Of a stretch of DNA of 64,000 nucleotides, positions 27,978 through 38,103 are shown piece by piece. This stretch comes from Pandoraea horticolens (GTDB taxonomy: Bacteria > Pseudomonadota > Gammaproteobacteria > Burkholderiales > Burkholderiaceae), in the NCBI RefSeq assembly GCF_902459555.1, contig NZ_CABPSM010000002.1, positions 310,001-374,000 of the forward strand. Direction: 5' to 3'. The notes under the pieces were generated by a model. That model made no database searches. It saw only the letters and a list, made by a program, of their open reading frames with translations, and was not told the DNA's origin. The position numbers and the translations under genes were made by a program. How positions within the stretch are numbered: the first letter of the stretch is position 1; each line of letters begins with the position of its first letter.

Positions 27978-29165
27978 ATGGACTCCTTCGACTTCGATAC
28001 CCTGGCGGTGCGCGCGGGCACGCAGCGCTCCGAGTTTGGTGAGCATTCCGAGGCGCTTTACCTGACCTCGAGTTTCGTATTCAAGAGCGCGGCCGAGGCC
28101 GCCGAACGCTTCGCGCATTCGGAGGAGGGATTCACCTACTCGCGCTTCACCAATCCCACCGTGTCGATGTTTCAGGACCGTCTGGCGGCGCTCGAAGGCG
28201 GCGAGGCCTGCATGGCGACCGCCTCGGGCATGAGCGCCATTGTCTCGGTTGTCATGGCCACCCTCTCGGCGGGGGATCACCTCGTCAGCTCGCAGAGCAT
28301 TTTCGGCTCCACGCTGAACGTCTTCTCCACGATTTTCAGCCGCTTCGGTGTCGAGACGACCTTCGTCGATCCGACCGATCTCGACGCGTGGCGCGCCGCG
28401 ATTCGTCCGAACACGAAGATGTTCTTCCTCGAAACGCCGTCCAACCCGCTCACGGATATCGCCGATATCACCGCCATCGGCAAGATCGCCAAGGAAGCGG
28501 GCGCCCTGTTCGTCGTCGACAACTGCTTCTGTACGCCGGCATTGCAGCGCCCCATCGAGTATGGTGCGGACGTCGTCGTGCACTCGGCAACGAAGTACCT
28601 CGACGGGCAAGGCCGTGTGCTGGGCGGCGCGATCGTCGGCAAGAAAGACTTCATCATGGGCAAGATTTTCACGTTCGTGCGCAGCGCGGGTCCGACCCTC
28701 TCGGCGTTCAACGCCTGGGTGTTGCTCAAGGGCTTGGAGACGCTGTCGCTGCGCATCGAGAAGCAATCGGCCAATGCGCTCGCCATTGCGCAATGGCTGG
28801 AACAGCAACCGCAGGTGGCTCGCGTGTTCTACCCCGGGCTGCCGTCGCATCCGCAGTATGAACTTGCGCAGCATCAGCAGAAGGCGGGCGGGGCGATTGT
28901 CGCGTTCGAACTCAAGGGGGCGACGCCCGCCGAGCAGCGCGAGAACGCATGGCGCGTGATCGACAACACGCGCGTGTGCTCGATTACCGGCAACCTGGGC
29001 GATACGCGTACGACGATCACGCACCCGGCGAGCACGACGCACGGTCGCATCACGCCGGAAGCACGCGCCGCCGCGGGCATCACGGAAGGTCTGATTCGTC
29101 TGGCGGTGGGACTGGAGTCGCCCGCCGACATTCGGGCCGATCTGGCTCGCGGTTTCGTTAGCTGA
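27978..29165 (+). CDS. metZ: O-succinylhomoserine sulfhydrylase
   Basis: The protein has 395 residues. It is a PLP enzyme of the Cys/Met metabolism family that makes homocysteine directly from O-succinylhomoserine and sulfide. The PLP lysine is in [19 protein letters not shown], where the DGQGR variant is typical of MetZ rather than MetB/MetC. The start [14 protein letters not shown] at 27978 lies after the leader terminator; an upstream in-frame ATG at 27939 overlaps the end of the T run. Control by SAM through the upstream riboswitch is inferred. Confidence 0.92.
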   Translation: MDSFDFDTLAVRAGTQRSEFGEHSEALYLTSSFVFKSAAEAAERFAHSEEGFTYSRFTNPTVSMFQDRLAALEGGEACMATASGMSAIVSVVMATLSAGDHLVSSQSIFGSTLNVFSTIFSRFGVETTFVDPTDLDAWRAAIRPNTKMFFLETPSNPLTDIADITAIGKIAKEAGALFVVDNCFCTPALQRPIEYGADVVVHSATKYLDGQGRVLGGAIVGKKDFIMGKIFTFVRSAGPTLSAFNAWVLLKGLETLSLRIEKQSANALAIAQWLEQQPQVARVFYPGLPSHPQYELAQHQQKAGGAIVAFELKGATPAEQRENAWRVIDNTRVCSITGNLGDTRTTITHPASTTHGRITPEARAAAGITEGLIRLAVGLESPADIRADLARGFVS

Positions 29166-29179
29166 GCGGAGCCGTCTTC

Positions 29180-30250
29180 ATGAGTCGATTCTGGAGTGCG
29201 GGCGTTGCCGATCTGACGCCCTATGTCCCCGGTGAGCAGCCGCAGATGCAGCGTCTCATCAAGCTCAATACCAACGAGAATCCGTACGGTCCGTCGCCGC
29301 GTGTGCTGGCTGCGATTCGCGAGGCGCTCGGCAGCGATGCCGACGCGCTCAAGCTGTATCCCGATCCCGACGCGCGCCGTTTCAAGCAGGCCATCGCCAC
29401 GCGCTTCGGGCTCGAAGTGGCCAACGTGCACGTGGGCAATGGGTCGGACGAAGTCCTGGCGAATGTCTTTCAGGGGTTGCTGAAGCACGACAAGCCGATT
29501 CTGTTTCCGGACATCACGTACAGCTTCTACCCGGTGTATTGCGGGCTTTACGGCGTGGCGTTCGAGAACGTGCCGCTGACCGAGACGTTCGAGATTCGCG
29601 TCGACGATTATCTCAAGCCGAATGGCGGCGTCATTTTCCCGAATCCGAACGCGCCGACAGGCCGCGTGCTGGCCTCCGGCGAGATCGAGCGCCTGTTGGC
29701 GGGGAATCCGGATTCTGTCGTGGTGATCGACGAGGCCTATATCGACTTCGGCGGCGAGAGCGCTGCGGGGCTGATCGCGAAGTATCCGAACCTGCTGGTG
29801 GTGCAAACGCTGTCGAAATCGCGCTCGCTGGCCGGCTTGCGCCTGGGCTTCGCCATCGGGCATCCGGATCTGATCGAAGCGCTCGAGCGCGTGAAGAACA
29901 GCTTCAACTCGTACCCGCTTGACCGTCTCGCGCAGGCGGCCGGTGTCGCGGCCGTCGAAGACGACGCGTATTTCGAACAGACCCGTCAGGCCGTGATCGC
30001 AAGCCGAGAGGGATTGGTGACGCGTCTGGAAGCGCTTGGCTTCGACGTGCTGCCGTCGACGGCGAACTTCGTGTTCGCGCGTCACCCGTCGCACGATGCG
30101 GCACAACTGGCCGCTGCCCTGCGGGAGCGCTCGATCATCGTGCGGCACTTCAAGCACGCGCGCGTGGCGCAGTTCCTGCGCATCACCGTGGGCACCGAGG
30201 CCGAGTGCCAGACCTTCACACAGGCATTGAAGGAAATTCTGGCGGGCTGA
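29180..30250 (+). CDS. hisC: Histidinol-phosphate aminotransferase
   Basis: The protein has 356 residues and is a fold-type I PLP aminotransferase in histidine synthesis. [45 protein letters not shown] and the PLP lysine in [17 protein letters not shown] are present. It follows metZ by 14 bp, so it is probably cotranscribed with it and may share SAM control. Some HisC paralogues act on aromatic amino acids, which cannot be excluded. Confidence 0.9.
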   Translation: MSRFWSAGVADLTPYVPGEQPQMQRLIKLNTNENPYGPSPRVLAAIREALGSDADALKLYPDPDARRFKQAIATRFGLEVANVHVGNGSDEVLANVFQGLLKHDKPILFPDITYSFYPVYCGLYGVAFENVPLTETFEIRVDDYLKPNGGVIFPNPNAPTGRVLASGEIERLLAGNPDSVVVIDEAYIDFGGESAAGLIAKYPNLLVVQTLSKSRSLAGLRLGFAIGHPDLIEALERVKNSFNSYPLDRLAQAAGVAAVEDDAYFEQTRQAVIASREGLVTRLEALGFDVLPSTANFVFARHPSHDAAQLAAALRERSIIVRHFKHARVAQFLRITVGTEAECQTFTQALKEILAG

Positions 30251-30316
30251 GACGTGGTCCGGGTGTTTCGATGCCTTGTCACTGAAGGCAAGACCGCGTA
30301 GCCCGAGCCCACGAGG

Positions 30317-30365
30317 GCCGGTAGCGTTGGGGGGAGACACTCCCTGCGCTGCCGGCTTTTTTTTT
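30317..30365 (+). terminator. Intrinsic terminator after hisC
   Basis: GCCGGTAGCG (30317-30326) pairs with CGCTGCCGGC (30347-30356) and is followed by nine T residues. It closes the metZ-hisC unit. Confidence 0.88.
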
Positions 30366-30482
30366 CGTTTTCATGTGACGACATGGTTGCCCACGCCGCC
30401 GCGCACGGCTGCGGTGGGAGGGCAACAGGAATCTCTAGCCTGCGTTATTCTGTCGGGCGTGTTGCCAACCGGAGACTTCAGC

Positions 30483-31916
30483 ATGTCGCACAACGTAGAA
30501 CTTTTCATCAATGGACAGTGGAAGGCGGGCGCGGAAGGCCTCACGCTGCCGATCGAGAACCCGGCTACGGGCGAGATCATCGGTACGGTGGCGCGCGCTA
30601 CCCAGCCGGACCTGGACGCCGCCCTGGCCGCCGCCGAAGCCGGCTTTGCCAAGTGGCGCGAAATCGCCCCGTTCGAGCGCGCGAAACTCATGCGTAAGGC
30701 TGCCGGTCTGCTGCGCGAGCGTGTCGGCGATATCGCGCGTCAGATGACGATGGAGCAGGGCAAGCCCATTGGCGAAGCCAAGGGCGAAGTGCTTTCGGCT
30801 GCCGACATCATCGAATTTTTCGCGGAAGAAGGTAAGCGTGCCTACGGGCGACTGATCCCGGCGCGTGTGCCGAACGTCTACCAGATGGTGATCCAGTCGC
30901 CGGTCGGCGCGGTGGCGGCATTCACGCCGTGGAATTTCCCGGTCAATCAAGTCGTGCGCAAGGTCTCGGCTGCCTTGGCTGCCGGTTGTTCGGTGATCGT
31001 GAAGGCCGCGGAAGAGACGCCTGCGTCGCCGGCCGCTCTGATTCGCGCCTTCGCGGATGCCGGTCTGCCCGACGGTGTGCTCAACCTCGTGTACGGCGTG
31101 CCGGCTGAAATTTCGTCGTACCTGATTCCGCACCCGACCGTCCGCAAGGTGTCGTTCACGGGCTCCACGCCGGTGGGCAAGCAACTGGCCGCGATGGCCG
31201 GTCTGCACATGAAGCGCGTGACGATGGAACTCGGCGGTCATGCCCCGGCGCTGATTTTCAACGACGCGGACATCGCGGCGGCCGTGCGCAACCTCGCCGC
31301 AGGCAAGTTCCGCAACGCCGGCCAGGTCTGTGTCGCCCCGACGCGTTTTCTCGTGCAACGCGGTGTCTACGATCAGTTCGTCGACGCCTTCGTGAAGGCC
31401 GCCGAATCGTTGCGCGTGGGTAACGGCCTCGACCCGGAGACGACCATGGGCCCGCTGGTCAACGGCAAGCGTTTCGAAGCGATCAGCGCCATCGTGGACG
31501 ACGCCGTCGCCAACGGTGCGCAGCTCAAGACCGGCGGCAAGCGTGCGGCCGAAGGCGGCCACTTCTACGCGCCAACGGTGCTGTGCAACGTGCCGATGAG
31601 CGCGAAGATCATGCATGAAGAGCCGTTCGGCCCGGTAGCCATCGTCAACCCGTTCGATACGGAAGAGGAAGCCATTGCCGAGGCGAACCGTCTGCCGTAT
31701 GGTTTGGCGGCCTACGCGTACACGACGTCGCAAGGCACGGCGCATCGTCTGTCGGCGCGCGTCGAGAGCGGTATGCTGACGATCAACCATGCGGGTCTGG
31801 CGTTGCCGGAAGTGCCGTTCGGCGGCGTGAAGGATAGCGGTTACGGTTCGGAGGGGGGGCCGGAAGCCCTCGAGGCGTATCTGCAGCCGAAGTTCGTGAC
31901 GCGTCTGGAAGTCTGA
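30483..31916 (+). CDS. NAD(P)-dependent aldehyde dehydrogenase, succinate-semialdehyde type
   Basis: The protein has 477 residues and belongs to the aldehyde dehydrogenase superfamily. The catalytic glutamate is in [12 protein letters not shown] and the catalytic cysteine in [29 protein letters not shown] and [12 protein letters not shown] are cofactor segments. The sequence style and length resemble succinate-semialdehyde dehydrogenases (GabD/Sad). Related enzymes use other short semialdehydes, so the substrate is uncertain. The start at 30483 has GGAG upstream. It is monocistronic between two strong terminators. Confidence 0.8.
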   Translation: MSHNVELFINGQWKAGAEGLTLPIENPATGEIIGTVARATQPDLDAALAAAEAGFAKWREIAPFERAKLMRKAAGLLRERVGDIARQMTMEQGKPIGEAKGEVLSAADIIEFFAEEGKRAYGRLIPARVPNVYQMVIQSPVGAVAAFTPWNFPVNQVVRKVSAALAAGCSVIVKAAEETPASPAALIRAFADAGLPDGVLNLVYGVPAEISSYLIPHPTVRKVSFTGSTPVGKQLAAMAGLHMKRVTMELGGHAPALIFNDADIAAAVRNLAAGKFRNAGQVCVAPTRFLVQRGVYDQFVDAFVKAAESLRVGNGLDPETTMGPLVNGKRFEAISAIVDDAVANGAQLKTGGKRAAEGGHFYAPTVLCNVPMSAKIMHEEPFGPVAIVNPFDTEEEAIAEANRLPYGLAAYAYTTSQGTAHRLSARVESGMLTINHAGLALPEVPFGGVKDSGYGSEGGPEALEAYLQPKFVTRLEV

Positions 31917-31938
31917 CGCGTACCTGCTAAGGGAGAAG

Positions 31939-31969
31939 GCCGATGCGAGCAATCGCATCGGCTTTTTTT
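31939..31969 (+). terminator. Intrinsic terminator after the aldehyde dehydrogenase
   Basis: GCCGATGCGA (31939-31948), loop GCAA and TCGCATCGGC (31953-31962) form a perfect 10-bp stem followed by seven T residues. Confidence 0.92.
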
Positions 31970-32017
31970 GTCGCCGCTTGCCGGCGACGGGCCGTTAACT
32001 GGGCAGGCGGGCTCGCC

Positions 32018-33643
32018 TCAGTAGGCTTGCCCGTTGATGCTGCGCGGGCGTGGCCGGAACGTGTCGCTCAACACATCGTGCGAGGCGTCGTAGTACGCCG
32101 AGTCGATATCGAGCATGCCCAGTATCGTGTGTTCGATCTGGTCGGTCTGATACGGCCGCGATTCAAGCGCGGCGCGTGTTTGCGAATCGATCTTGTCGCG
32201 AGTCCAGACAAGCATCGGAATTTCGTAGCCCGAGGCATCTGCGACTGACTGCCCCGTATGATTGCGCGTATGACCGACTTCCTGTGCATGATCGGAACTG
32301 AACAGCAGGCTGGCGTCGGTCGATGCCGTGGCCGACATGGTCTTGCGGATCAGATTGGCAACGACGTAATCGTTGTACGCCATCGCGTTGTCGTACTCGT
32401 TGCGCAGACGTCGTACCCACAGCGAGCGGCCTTGTGCCTCGAGTGCGGTCATGACGGCGTCGTCGCTGTTGTCGAAGCGCGCGAACTCCTCGGGGTAGCG
32501 CATATCGTAGGTCGGATGCGCGCCCAGCAAATGTACGATGATGAGCTTGCGAGGCGCGTCGCTCGAGAGCGCGGTGTCGAAGTCGGGCAGCAGATTGCCA
32601 TCGAAATTGTTCTCGCCCCGCCCAAACCCCTTGTTGATGAAGACGCGCTCGTCGGCGCGATTGGCCACCAGCCCGAGCCAGCCGTCGTTGGGCACCTGAT
32701 TCGAGATCCAATAGGTGCGATACCCGGCTTCCCGGGCGAGCATTACGAGATCGGGCTGACGCGTCCAGGCCTCGGGATCGTCGAGGCTCGCCGGCGTGAG
32801 CATCTTCATGAGCGACGCCATCGTCGCCGGCTCCGACGACACCACATCGCGGAACACGGTGAGGTCGTCGCGCATCGAGTTGAGCATCGGCGTGGTATTT
32901 CGCGCGTAGCCGTAGAGCGACATGTTATCGCGGTTCAGGCTCTCGCCGATCACCCACACGACAGTCTTGCGCTCAGGCCCGTGATATTGCACGCGCCAGT
33001 CGGCGCGCTGCGCCATGTTGCGCTCGAGTTCGCGTTGCAGCTTGTCGGCGTGGGCCAACTGTCCCTGATAGTCGAGATAGCGAATGGGCCAGTAGAGCAA
33101 CGGGTTCTCCTTGGCCATCGTCGGATTCAGGTGCAGCGCGAGGAAGCCGGTGAGCAGGCTGGCAACGGCGATCTTGCCGCTGCGGCGCAGCGAAGGCGGG
33201 GCGCTCGTCGCCTCAATGCGCGACAGGCGGCGCTCCAGCACGATCACGGCCGACATCAGCATCACGAAGACGGCGCTCGCCTCGGCGATGTCGCGCCAGT
33301 TGTGACGAAAGAACTCGCCAGTCTCCGACGGGTTGGTGTTGAACACCGCCTGCAACACCAGCAGATGATTCGGACGCAGGCCGAAGTAATCGCGCAGGAA
33401 CCCTTTGGTCGCCGCGTCGAGGAAGAAGGTGGCAATGACGCAGAGCGTTGTCGCGCTCAGCCACGCCGCACGCGCGCGTAATAGCAGGCAAAGGCCGGCG
33501 AGTCCCGGCAGGGCCGTCGCCATGAGCGCCGCGCTCTTGCCGTATTCGCTGGCGCCGAGCATGCCGAGCGCCCAGAACAGGGCGAGTCCGCCCAGCCCGA
33601 GACAAAGGCGGTAAAGCAGTGATTTCAAGATGATGTCCCCCAT
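32018..33643 (-). CDS. Inner-membrane phosphoethanolamine-transferase-like sulfatase-fold enzyme
   Basis: The protein has 541 residues. About five N-terminal membrane spans (residues 1-170) are followed by a periplasmic sulfatase/alkaline-phosphatase domain. VIGESLNRDNMSLYGYARNT carries the metal-site Glu, and the next residues (TPML) include the likely Thr nucleophile. LLGAHPTYDMRYPEEF and LLFSSDHAQEVG are the other metal-site segments. This is the EptA/CptA/OpgE plan: transfer of phosphoethanolamine from phosphatidylethanolamine to lipid A, core or glucan. The acceptor is unknown. The start is uncertain: ATG at 33643, ATG at 33655, or a TTG a few codons in with GGGGGA upstream. Confidence 0.82.
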   Translation of the reverse strand: MGDIILKSLLYRLCLGLGGLALFWALGMLGASEYGKSAALMATALPGLAGLCLLLRARAAWLSATTLCVIATFFLDAATKGFLRDYFGLRPNHLLVLQAVFNTNPSETGEFFRHNWRDIAEASAVFVMLMSAVIVLERRLSRIEATSAPPSLRRSGKIAVASLLTGFLALHLNPTMAKENPLLYWPIRYLDYQGQLAHADKLQRELERNMAQRADWRVQYHGPERKTVVWVIGESLNRDNMSLYGYARNTTPMLNSMRDDLTVFRDVVSSEPATMASLMKMLTPASLDDPEAWTRQPDLVMLAREAGYRTYWISNQVPNDGWLGLVANRADERVFINKGFGRGENNFDGNLLPDFDTALSSDAPRKLIIVHLLGAHPTYDMRYPEEFARFDNSDDAVMTALEAQGRSLWVRRLRNEYDNAMAYNDYVVANLIRKTMSATASTDASLLFSSDHAQEVGHTRNHTGQSVADASGYEIPMLVWTRDKIDSQTRAALESRPYQTDQIEHTILGMLDIDSAYYDASHDVLSDTFRPRPRSINGQAY

Positions 33644-33742
33644 GATTTCGCGCACGTCGTTGCGTGCCTGTCTATCGCCGGCGGACCGGGATCGGCCGAC
33701 GTCGGAATTCGACCGAAGATTGGGGATTTGGTGTCATACGTC

Positions 33743-33788
33743 CAGAAATTTTCTGACGAATGCCATTCGGTATTCGGATGTTTCCGAA
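33743..33788. promoter_or_regulatory. Two inverted repeats upstream of the phosphoethanolamine-transferase-like gene
   Basis: CAGAAATTTTCTG (33743-33755) and TTCGGATGTTTCCGAA (33773-33788) lie 100-145 bp upstream of the minus-strand start, in an A+T-richer stretch of the 214-bp gap after csaA. ATTCGG is also directly repeated at 33765-33777. They look like regulator binding sites. No regulator is known. Confidence 0.35.
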
Positions 33789-33857
33789 CGGATCGCCCGG
33801 CGGCCTGCCGTGGCCGTTGATGGTCGGCAATGACCTTCGTGGCCCCGGGCAGTCCGG

Positions 33858-34196
33858 TTAGTGCAGACGCGCGCCGTTGGGGACGGCGCGTTCTACCCCC
33901 GCGAGGACGATGGCGCCAGTGGTGTCGGCAAAGCCGGTCACCAGCACTTCCGAGACAACGCCGGCGATGCGCTTGGGCGCGAAATTGCACACGCACAGCA
34001 CCTGTCTGCCGACGAGCGCCTCTGGGGTGTAATGGACGGTGAGCTGCGCGCTGGATGTCTTCACGCCCAAGTCCCCCAGATTGACGTCCAGCACGTAGGC
34101 GGGCTTCTTCGCTTTCTCATTGACGCGGGCCGCCACAATCGTGCCCACGCGCAAATCGATCTTCTCGAAGTCCTGCCACTCGATGGTCTCGGCCAT
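33858..34196 (-). CDS. csaA: CsaA-like tRNA-binding domain protein
   Basis: The protein has 112 residues and is a single OB-fold tRNA-binding domain. IEWQDFEKIDLRVGTIVAAR at the N-terminus, TSSAQLTVHYTPEALVGRQV in the middle and NFAPKRIAGVVSEVLVTGF after it match CsaA. CsaA is a small dimer that binds tRNA and has been described as a chaperone or secretion helper in Bacillus. The start at 34196 matches family length; an upstream in-frame ATG would add 37 unlike residues. Confidence 0.88.
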   Translation of the reverse strand: MAETIEWQDFEKIDLRVGTIVAARVNEKAKKPAYVLDVNLGDLGVKTSSAQLTVHYTPEALVGRQVLCVCNFAPKRIAGVVSEVLVTGFADTTGAIVLAGVERAVPNGARLH

Positions 34197-34321
34197 GTCC
34201 TGTTCCCTATTTCTTTGTCGATGGATGAATAGGCGCAAAGCGTAGCGTGTTGCGGCCGGGCCTGGCTTGTGAATTTCGGCAGACGGAAGCCGGCCCGGGC
34301 GGCGCAACGGGCGCAGTCGGA

Positions 34322-35107
34322 TCAGTTGACTGAGGCGGTGACGCCGCCCCCGGTGTGTTCGCGACGCCAGATAGCGGGCGTTTGATGGAAGTGCCGACGG
34401 AAGGCGTGGGTGAGGGCGCTCTGGTCGTTGAACCCCACATCGAGTGCGATGTCGGCGAGCGTTGCGTCGCTATTCGTCAGCAGCGACGCGGCGCGCGCGA
34501 GCCGAAGGCGCATCAGATGCCGGTGAGGTGTCTCGCCGGTCATCGCCACGAAGCAATCGTGAAAATGCCGCACGCTCATTCCAGCTTCCTGTGCCAGCGT
34601 AGCCGTATCGAGCGGCGTGGCCAGTTCGGCTTGCAGCCGCGCGTCGATGCGCGCCAGATCTAGCCGGACAGAGCGTAACGCGGGCCGCGCCGGGGCCAGG
34701 CGCGCCATAAGCGCGGCAAGCCACTCACACACGACCGGATCGTCCGCGCTCAGGGGGCATCCGTCGTCCACGCGCGCGCTTACCTGTTGGACCAGTGCCA
34801 GCAGCTTTGCGTCGAGCGCAAAAAACGCCTCGTATGAGAACGCCCGTTCTGTGCCTGTCATTGTGGCGAGGTGCGACGGCACATCCAGCACGACCTGTCG
34901 ATTGGGCCCGTCGCCCCGATAGTCGTGCCGCACGCCCGCCGGGATCACGACACCGTTACGCGCCCCGACACGACCGGATTGCGTGGCGTCGCCGTCCAGC
35001 GAAATCGACATGCGCCCCGAGAGTCCGATCACGACCTGATGAAAATCGTGCGTGTCGGTGCTGTCGGTCGGGCGGTACTCGCGCAGTTCGAGGATCGGGG
35101 CAGACAT
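34322..35107 (-). CDS. AraC-family transcriptional regulator
   Basis: The protein has 261 residues. An N-terminal cupin-like sensor (about 20-100, FHQVVIGLSGRMSI, GVVIPAGVRHDYRG) precedes two helix-turn-helix units (about 160-255, LAQEAGMSVRHFHDCFVAMT, then DIALDVGFNDQSALTHAFRR). It diverges from the ssu operon with a 288-bp shared region, so it could regulate it. However, sulfonate genes in related bacteria are usually under LysR control (CysB/SsuR type). The ligand is unknown. Confidence 0.85.
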   Translation of the reverse strand: MSAPILELREYRPTDSTDTHDFHQVVIGLSGRMSISLDGDATQSGRVGARNGVVIPAGVRHDYRGDGPNRQVVLDVPSHLATMTGTERAFSYEAFFALDAKLLALVQQVSARVDDGCPLSADDPVVCEWLAALMARLAPARPALRSVRLDLARIDARLQAELATPLDTATLAQEAGMSVRHFHDCFVAMTGETPHRHLMRLRLARAASLLTNSDATLADIALDVGFNDQSALTHAFRRHFHQTPAIWRREHTGGGVTASVN

Positions 35108-35395
35108 GATGGGGTGATGTGAAAACGGCAAACGCTGGGGAATCAAACGTTAGCACCGTCCTGAGGAATAAGTCGCGGAAGGTGCATGACTTCAGGTTAT
35201 GAAAAAACGCGCAAAGCAATCCCGGATTCATTGGTTCGGGTGCGCAGGGCGGATCGCTACACTGATTCTCCAGTAGCCGGGACGATCCGGTCAGCACCGT
35301 GCGAGCCGCCCGTCGGGCCGTTATGCGCCCGGTGCGCTTCGATTCCTCAGGGCCAGCGTGCCAGCACGCGTACGGCCCGTCTTTGGCAGGGAAGT

Positions 35396-35998
35396 ATGAC
35401 ATACGCCGTCACGATCTCGGGCAGCCCGTCGGCCGCCTCGCGCAGCGCCCGTTTGCTGCGTTTTGTCGAATCCGAACTGGCTGCGGCCGGCATTGCGGTG
35501 CGCCGCATCGACATTCGCGCGCTCTCGCCGGCAGCGCTGCTCGCCGCCGACACGTCGCACGACGACCTTCGCCATGCGCTTGCGCAAGTCGCGGGTGCGC
35601 AAGCCGTGATTGTCGCGACGCCGGTGTACAAGGCCGCCTACAGCGGCCTGCTCAAAGCCTTTCTCGATGTGCTGCCGCAAGACGGTCTTGCCGACAAGCT
35701 GGTTGCACCGTTTGCCACAGGGGGCAGCCCTGCGCATCTGCTCGCGCTCGATTACGCACTCAAGCCGGTGCTTTCCGCTCTTGGCGCGCAGCACATTCTG
35801 CGCGGCGTGTTCGCTGTCGATCAGCAGGTGCCGAAGGAAGAGGGCGCCACGCTCGATGCGCCGATCGCCGAGCGTCTGGGCACCACGGTCGATCAGCTCT
35901 CGCAGTGGCTGCATGAACGCGAGGTGATTCGTCAGTGGCCGGCCACGGCGGCCGCTGCCGCGCGCACTGCCGCAGCCCGGGCAACGCTCGCCGCCTGA
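35396..35998 (+). CDS. ssuE: NADPH-dependent FMN reductase of the alkanesulfonate system
   Basis: The protein has 200 residues and a flavodoxin-like fold. It supplies FMNH2 to Ssu[21 protein letters not shown] is the FMN-phosphate loop and [20 protein letters not shown] and [10 protein letters not shown]-like residues ([18 protein letters not shown]) shape the flavin site. An Ala-rich tail follows. The start at 35396 ([11 protein letters not shown]) has GGGAAG upstream; the frame is open further upstream without family similarity. It is the first gene of ssuEDCB. Confidence 0.92.
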   Translation: MTYAVTISGSPSAASRSARLLRFVESELAAAGIAVRRIDIRALSPAALLAADTSHDDLRHALAQVAGAQAVIVATPVYKAAYSGLLKAFLDVLPQDGLADKLVAPFATGGSPAHLLALDYALKPVLSALGAQHILRGVFAVDQQVPKEEGATLDAPIAERLGTTVDQLSQWLHEREVIRQWPATAAAAARTAAARATLAA

Positions 35999-36012
35999 GT
36001 GCCGGAGTTCGC

Positions 36013-37164
36013 ATGCAAGTCTTCTGGTTCATTCCGACGCACGGCGATACGCGTTACCTGGGGACATCCGACGGCGGACGGGTGTTCGATTTCGATTACG
36101 CGCGGCAGATCGCCAGCGCCGTCGATTCGCTCGGATACGAGGGGGTGTTGCTGCCCACCGGGCGTTCTTGCGAAGACGCCTGGGTGACGGCATCGAGCCT
36201 CATCGGCGCCACGCGCCATCTGAAGTTTCTCGTCGCCGTACGCCCGGGGATTGCTTCGCCCGCGCTTACTGCGCGCATGGCGTCGACGTTCGATCGCCTG
36301 TCGGGGGGCAGGCTGTTGATCAACGTCGTCACAGGCGGTGACGCGGGCGAACTCGAAGGCGACGGCTTCTTCGCCGACCACGCCGAGCGTTACGCCGTCA
36401 CCGACGAGTTCCTGCGCATCTGGCGTTCACTGTTCGAGAAATCGCACAGCGGCGAGAGCGTCGATTTCGAAGGCAAGCATCTGCGAGCCAAGGGCGCGAA
36501 GCTGTTCTTTCCGCCGGTGCAAACGCCGCATCCGCCGCTGTACTTCGGTGGCTCGTCGGAGGTGGCGCGTCAGATCGCGGCCGAGCAACTCGACGTCTAT
36601 CTGACGTGGGGTGAGCCGCTGGCCGACGTGGCCGAGAAGATCGCCGATGTGCGTGCGCGTGCCGCCAGACTGGGACGCACGTTGCGCTTCGGCTTGCGTC
36701 TGCATGTGATCGTGCGTGAGACGGAAGACGACGCGTGGCGCGCGGCCGATACCCTTATCAGCAAGCTCGACGACGAGACCATCGCGCGTGTTCAGGCGCA
36801 GTTCGCGAAGATGGATTCGGAAGGCCAGCGGCGCATGGCGGCGCTGCATGGCGGACGCCGCGACAAGCTCGTGATCGCGCCGAATCTGTGGGCGGGCGTG
36901 GGGCTCGTGCGCGGCGGGGCAGGCACGGCACTCGTGGGCGACGGGCCGACTGTGGCGCAGCGTCTGCGCGAGTACGCCGATCTGGGCATCGATACCTTCA
37001 TTCTGTCGGGATATCCGCATCTCGAAGAGGCGTATCGCTTCGCCGAACGGGTGTTCCCGCATTTACCGCGCAATGTGCGCGAACGGCTCGGCAATGTCCC
37101 GCTGGCAGGGCCAGTTGGCGAGGTCATGGCCAACAACATCGTGCCGAAGGCGTCGCAAAGCTGA
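36013..37164 (+). CDS. ssuD: FMNH2-dependent alkanesulfonate monooxygenase
   Basis: The protein has 383 residues and is a luciferase-like TIM barrel. It uses FMNH2 and oxygen to release sulfite from alkanesulfonates. [20 protein letters not shown] at the start, VNVVTGGD-type residues ([18 protein letters not shown]), [17 protein letters not shown] and [13 protein letters not shown] are hallmarks. It follows ssuE by 14 bp. In many relatives ssuA lies between these two genes; here it is absent. Confidence 0.95.
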   Translation: MQVFWFIPTHGDTRYLGTSDGGRVFDFDYARQIASAVDSLGYEGVLLPTGRSCEDAWVTASSLIGATRHLKFLVAVRPGIASPALTARMASTFDRLSGGRLLINVVTGGDAGELEGDGFFADHAERYAVTDEFLRIWRSLFEKSHSGESVDFEGKHLRAKGAKLFFPPVQTPHPPLYFGGSSEVARQIAAEQLDVYLTWGEPLADVAEKIADVRARAARLGRTLRFGLRLHVIVRETEDDAWRAADTLISKLDDETIARVQAQFAKMDSEGQRRMAALHGGRRDKLVIAPNLWAGVGLVRGGAGTALVGDGPTVAQRLREYADLGIDTFILSGYPHLEEAYRFAERVFPHLPRNVRERLGNVPLAGPVGEVMANNIVPKASQS

Positions 37165-37251
37165 ACGCGCGGCATGCGCTGCACAGCGTCGAACCCGCCT
37201 CACCATGAATTGAAGAGAAGCGAGGCCGCGATGCCTCGGGGAGAAATTTGT

Positions 37252-38103
37252 ATGACGCAATCCACCTTGACCGATACACAGGCTGCGGTCCCCATCGCTA
37301 GCGGCGGAGGTGCGCTGCAACGCTACCGGCGCACGGTAGCGAGACGGCTTGCGCCGTGGGCCGTGCCCATCGTGCTGGTGGCGCTCTGGCAATTGGCCGC
37401 GCAGCAAGGCTGGCTGTCGACACGGGTGCTGCCCGCGCCGTCGGCCGTGGTCGACGCTGCCTGGCAACTCGCCGCGAGCGGCCAGATCTGGCGTGACATC
37501 GGCGTGTCGACCGGTCGCGCAGTGATCGGCTTTCTGATCGGCGGTGGCCTCGGTCTGTTGCTCGGCATGCTGACCGGCTTGTCGCGTGTGGCGGAAACGG
37601 CACTCGATTCGTCGTTCCAGATGCTGCGCAACATCCCGCATCTGGCACTCATTCCGCTTGTGATCCTGTGGTTCGGCATCGATGAGAAGGCCAAGCTGTT
37701 CCTGGTGTCCATCGGGGTGTTCTTCCCGATGTATCTGAATACGTATGCAGGCATTCGTGCCGTCGATCCGGCGCTGGTGGAGATGGCGCGCAGTTACGGT
37801 TTGCGGGGATGGGCGCTGTATCGAGATGTGATTCTGCCCGGCGCGCTACCGTCGATTCTGGTGGGCGTGCGCTTCTCGCTGGGCTTGATGTGGGTGACGC
37901 TGATCGTTGCGGAAACCATCTCGGCGCAGTCGGGTATCGGTTATCTGACGATGAACGCCCGGGAGTTTCTCCAGACCGACATCGTGCTCGTGGGGATTCT
38001 GCTGTACGCCTTGCTCGGCAAGCTGGCCGATGTGCTGGCCAAAGAACTGGAATTTCGCTGGTTGCGTTGGCATCCGGCCTTTCAACGAGGAGCCGCCGCA
38101 TGA
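37252..38103 (+). CDS. ssuC: Alkanesulfonate ABC transporter permease
   Basis: The protein has 283 residues with about six membrane spans. It is a BPD-type permease of the nitrate/sulfonate/taurine family. [20 protein letters not shown] is the EAA-type loop that contacts the ATPase, and [20 protein letters not shown] is a family hallmark. GGGGAG precedes the ATG at 37252. The stop overlaps the ssuB start as ATGA. Confidence 0.94.
   Translation: MTQSTLTDTQAAVPIASGGGALQRYRRTVARRLAPWAVPIVLVALWQLAAQQGWLSTRVLPAPSAVVDAAWQLAASGQIWRDIGVSTGRAVIGFLIGGGLGLLLGMLTGLSRVAETALDSSFQMLRNIPHLALIPLVILWFGIDEKAKLFLVSIGVFFPMYLNTYAGIRAVDPALVEMARSYGLRGWALYRDVILPGALPSILVGVRFSLGLMWVTLIVAETISAQSGIGYLTMNAREFLQTDIVLVGILLYALLGKLADVLAKELEFRWLRWHPAFQRGAAA

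Noticed and set aside
30435-31958. 507-residue minus-strand frame
   Set aside because: It is antisense to the aldehyde dehydrogenase and begins inside its terminator.
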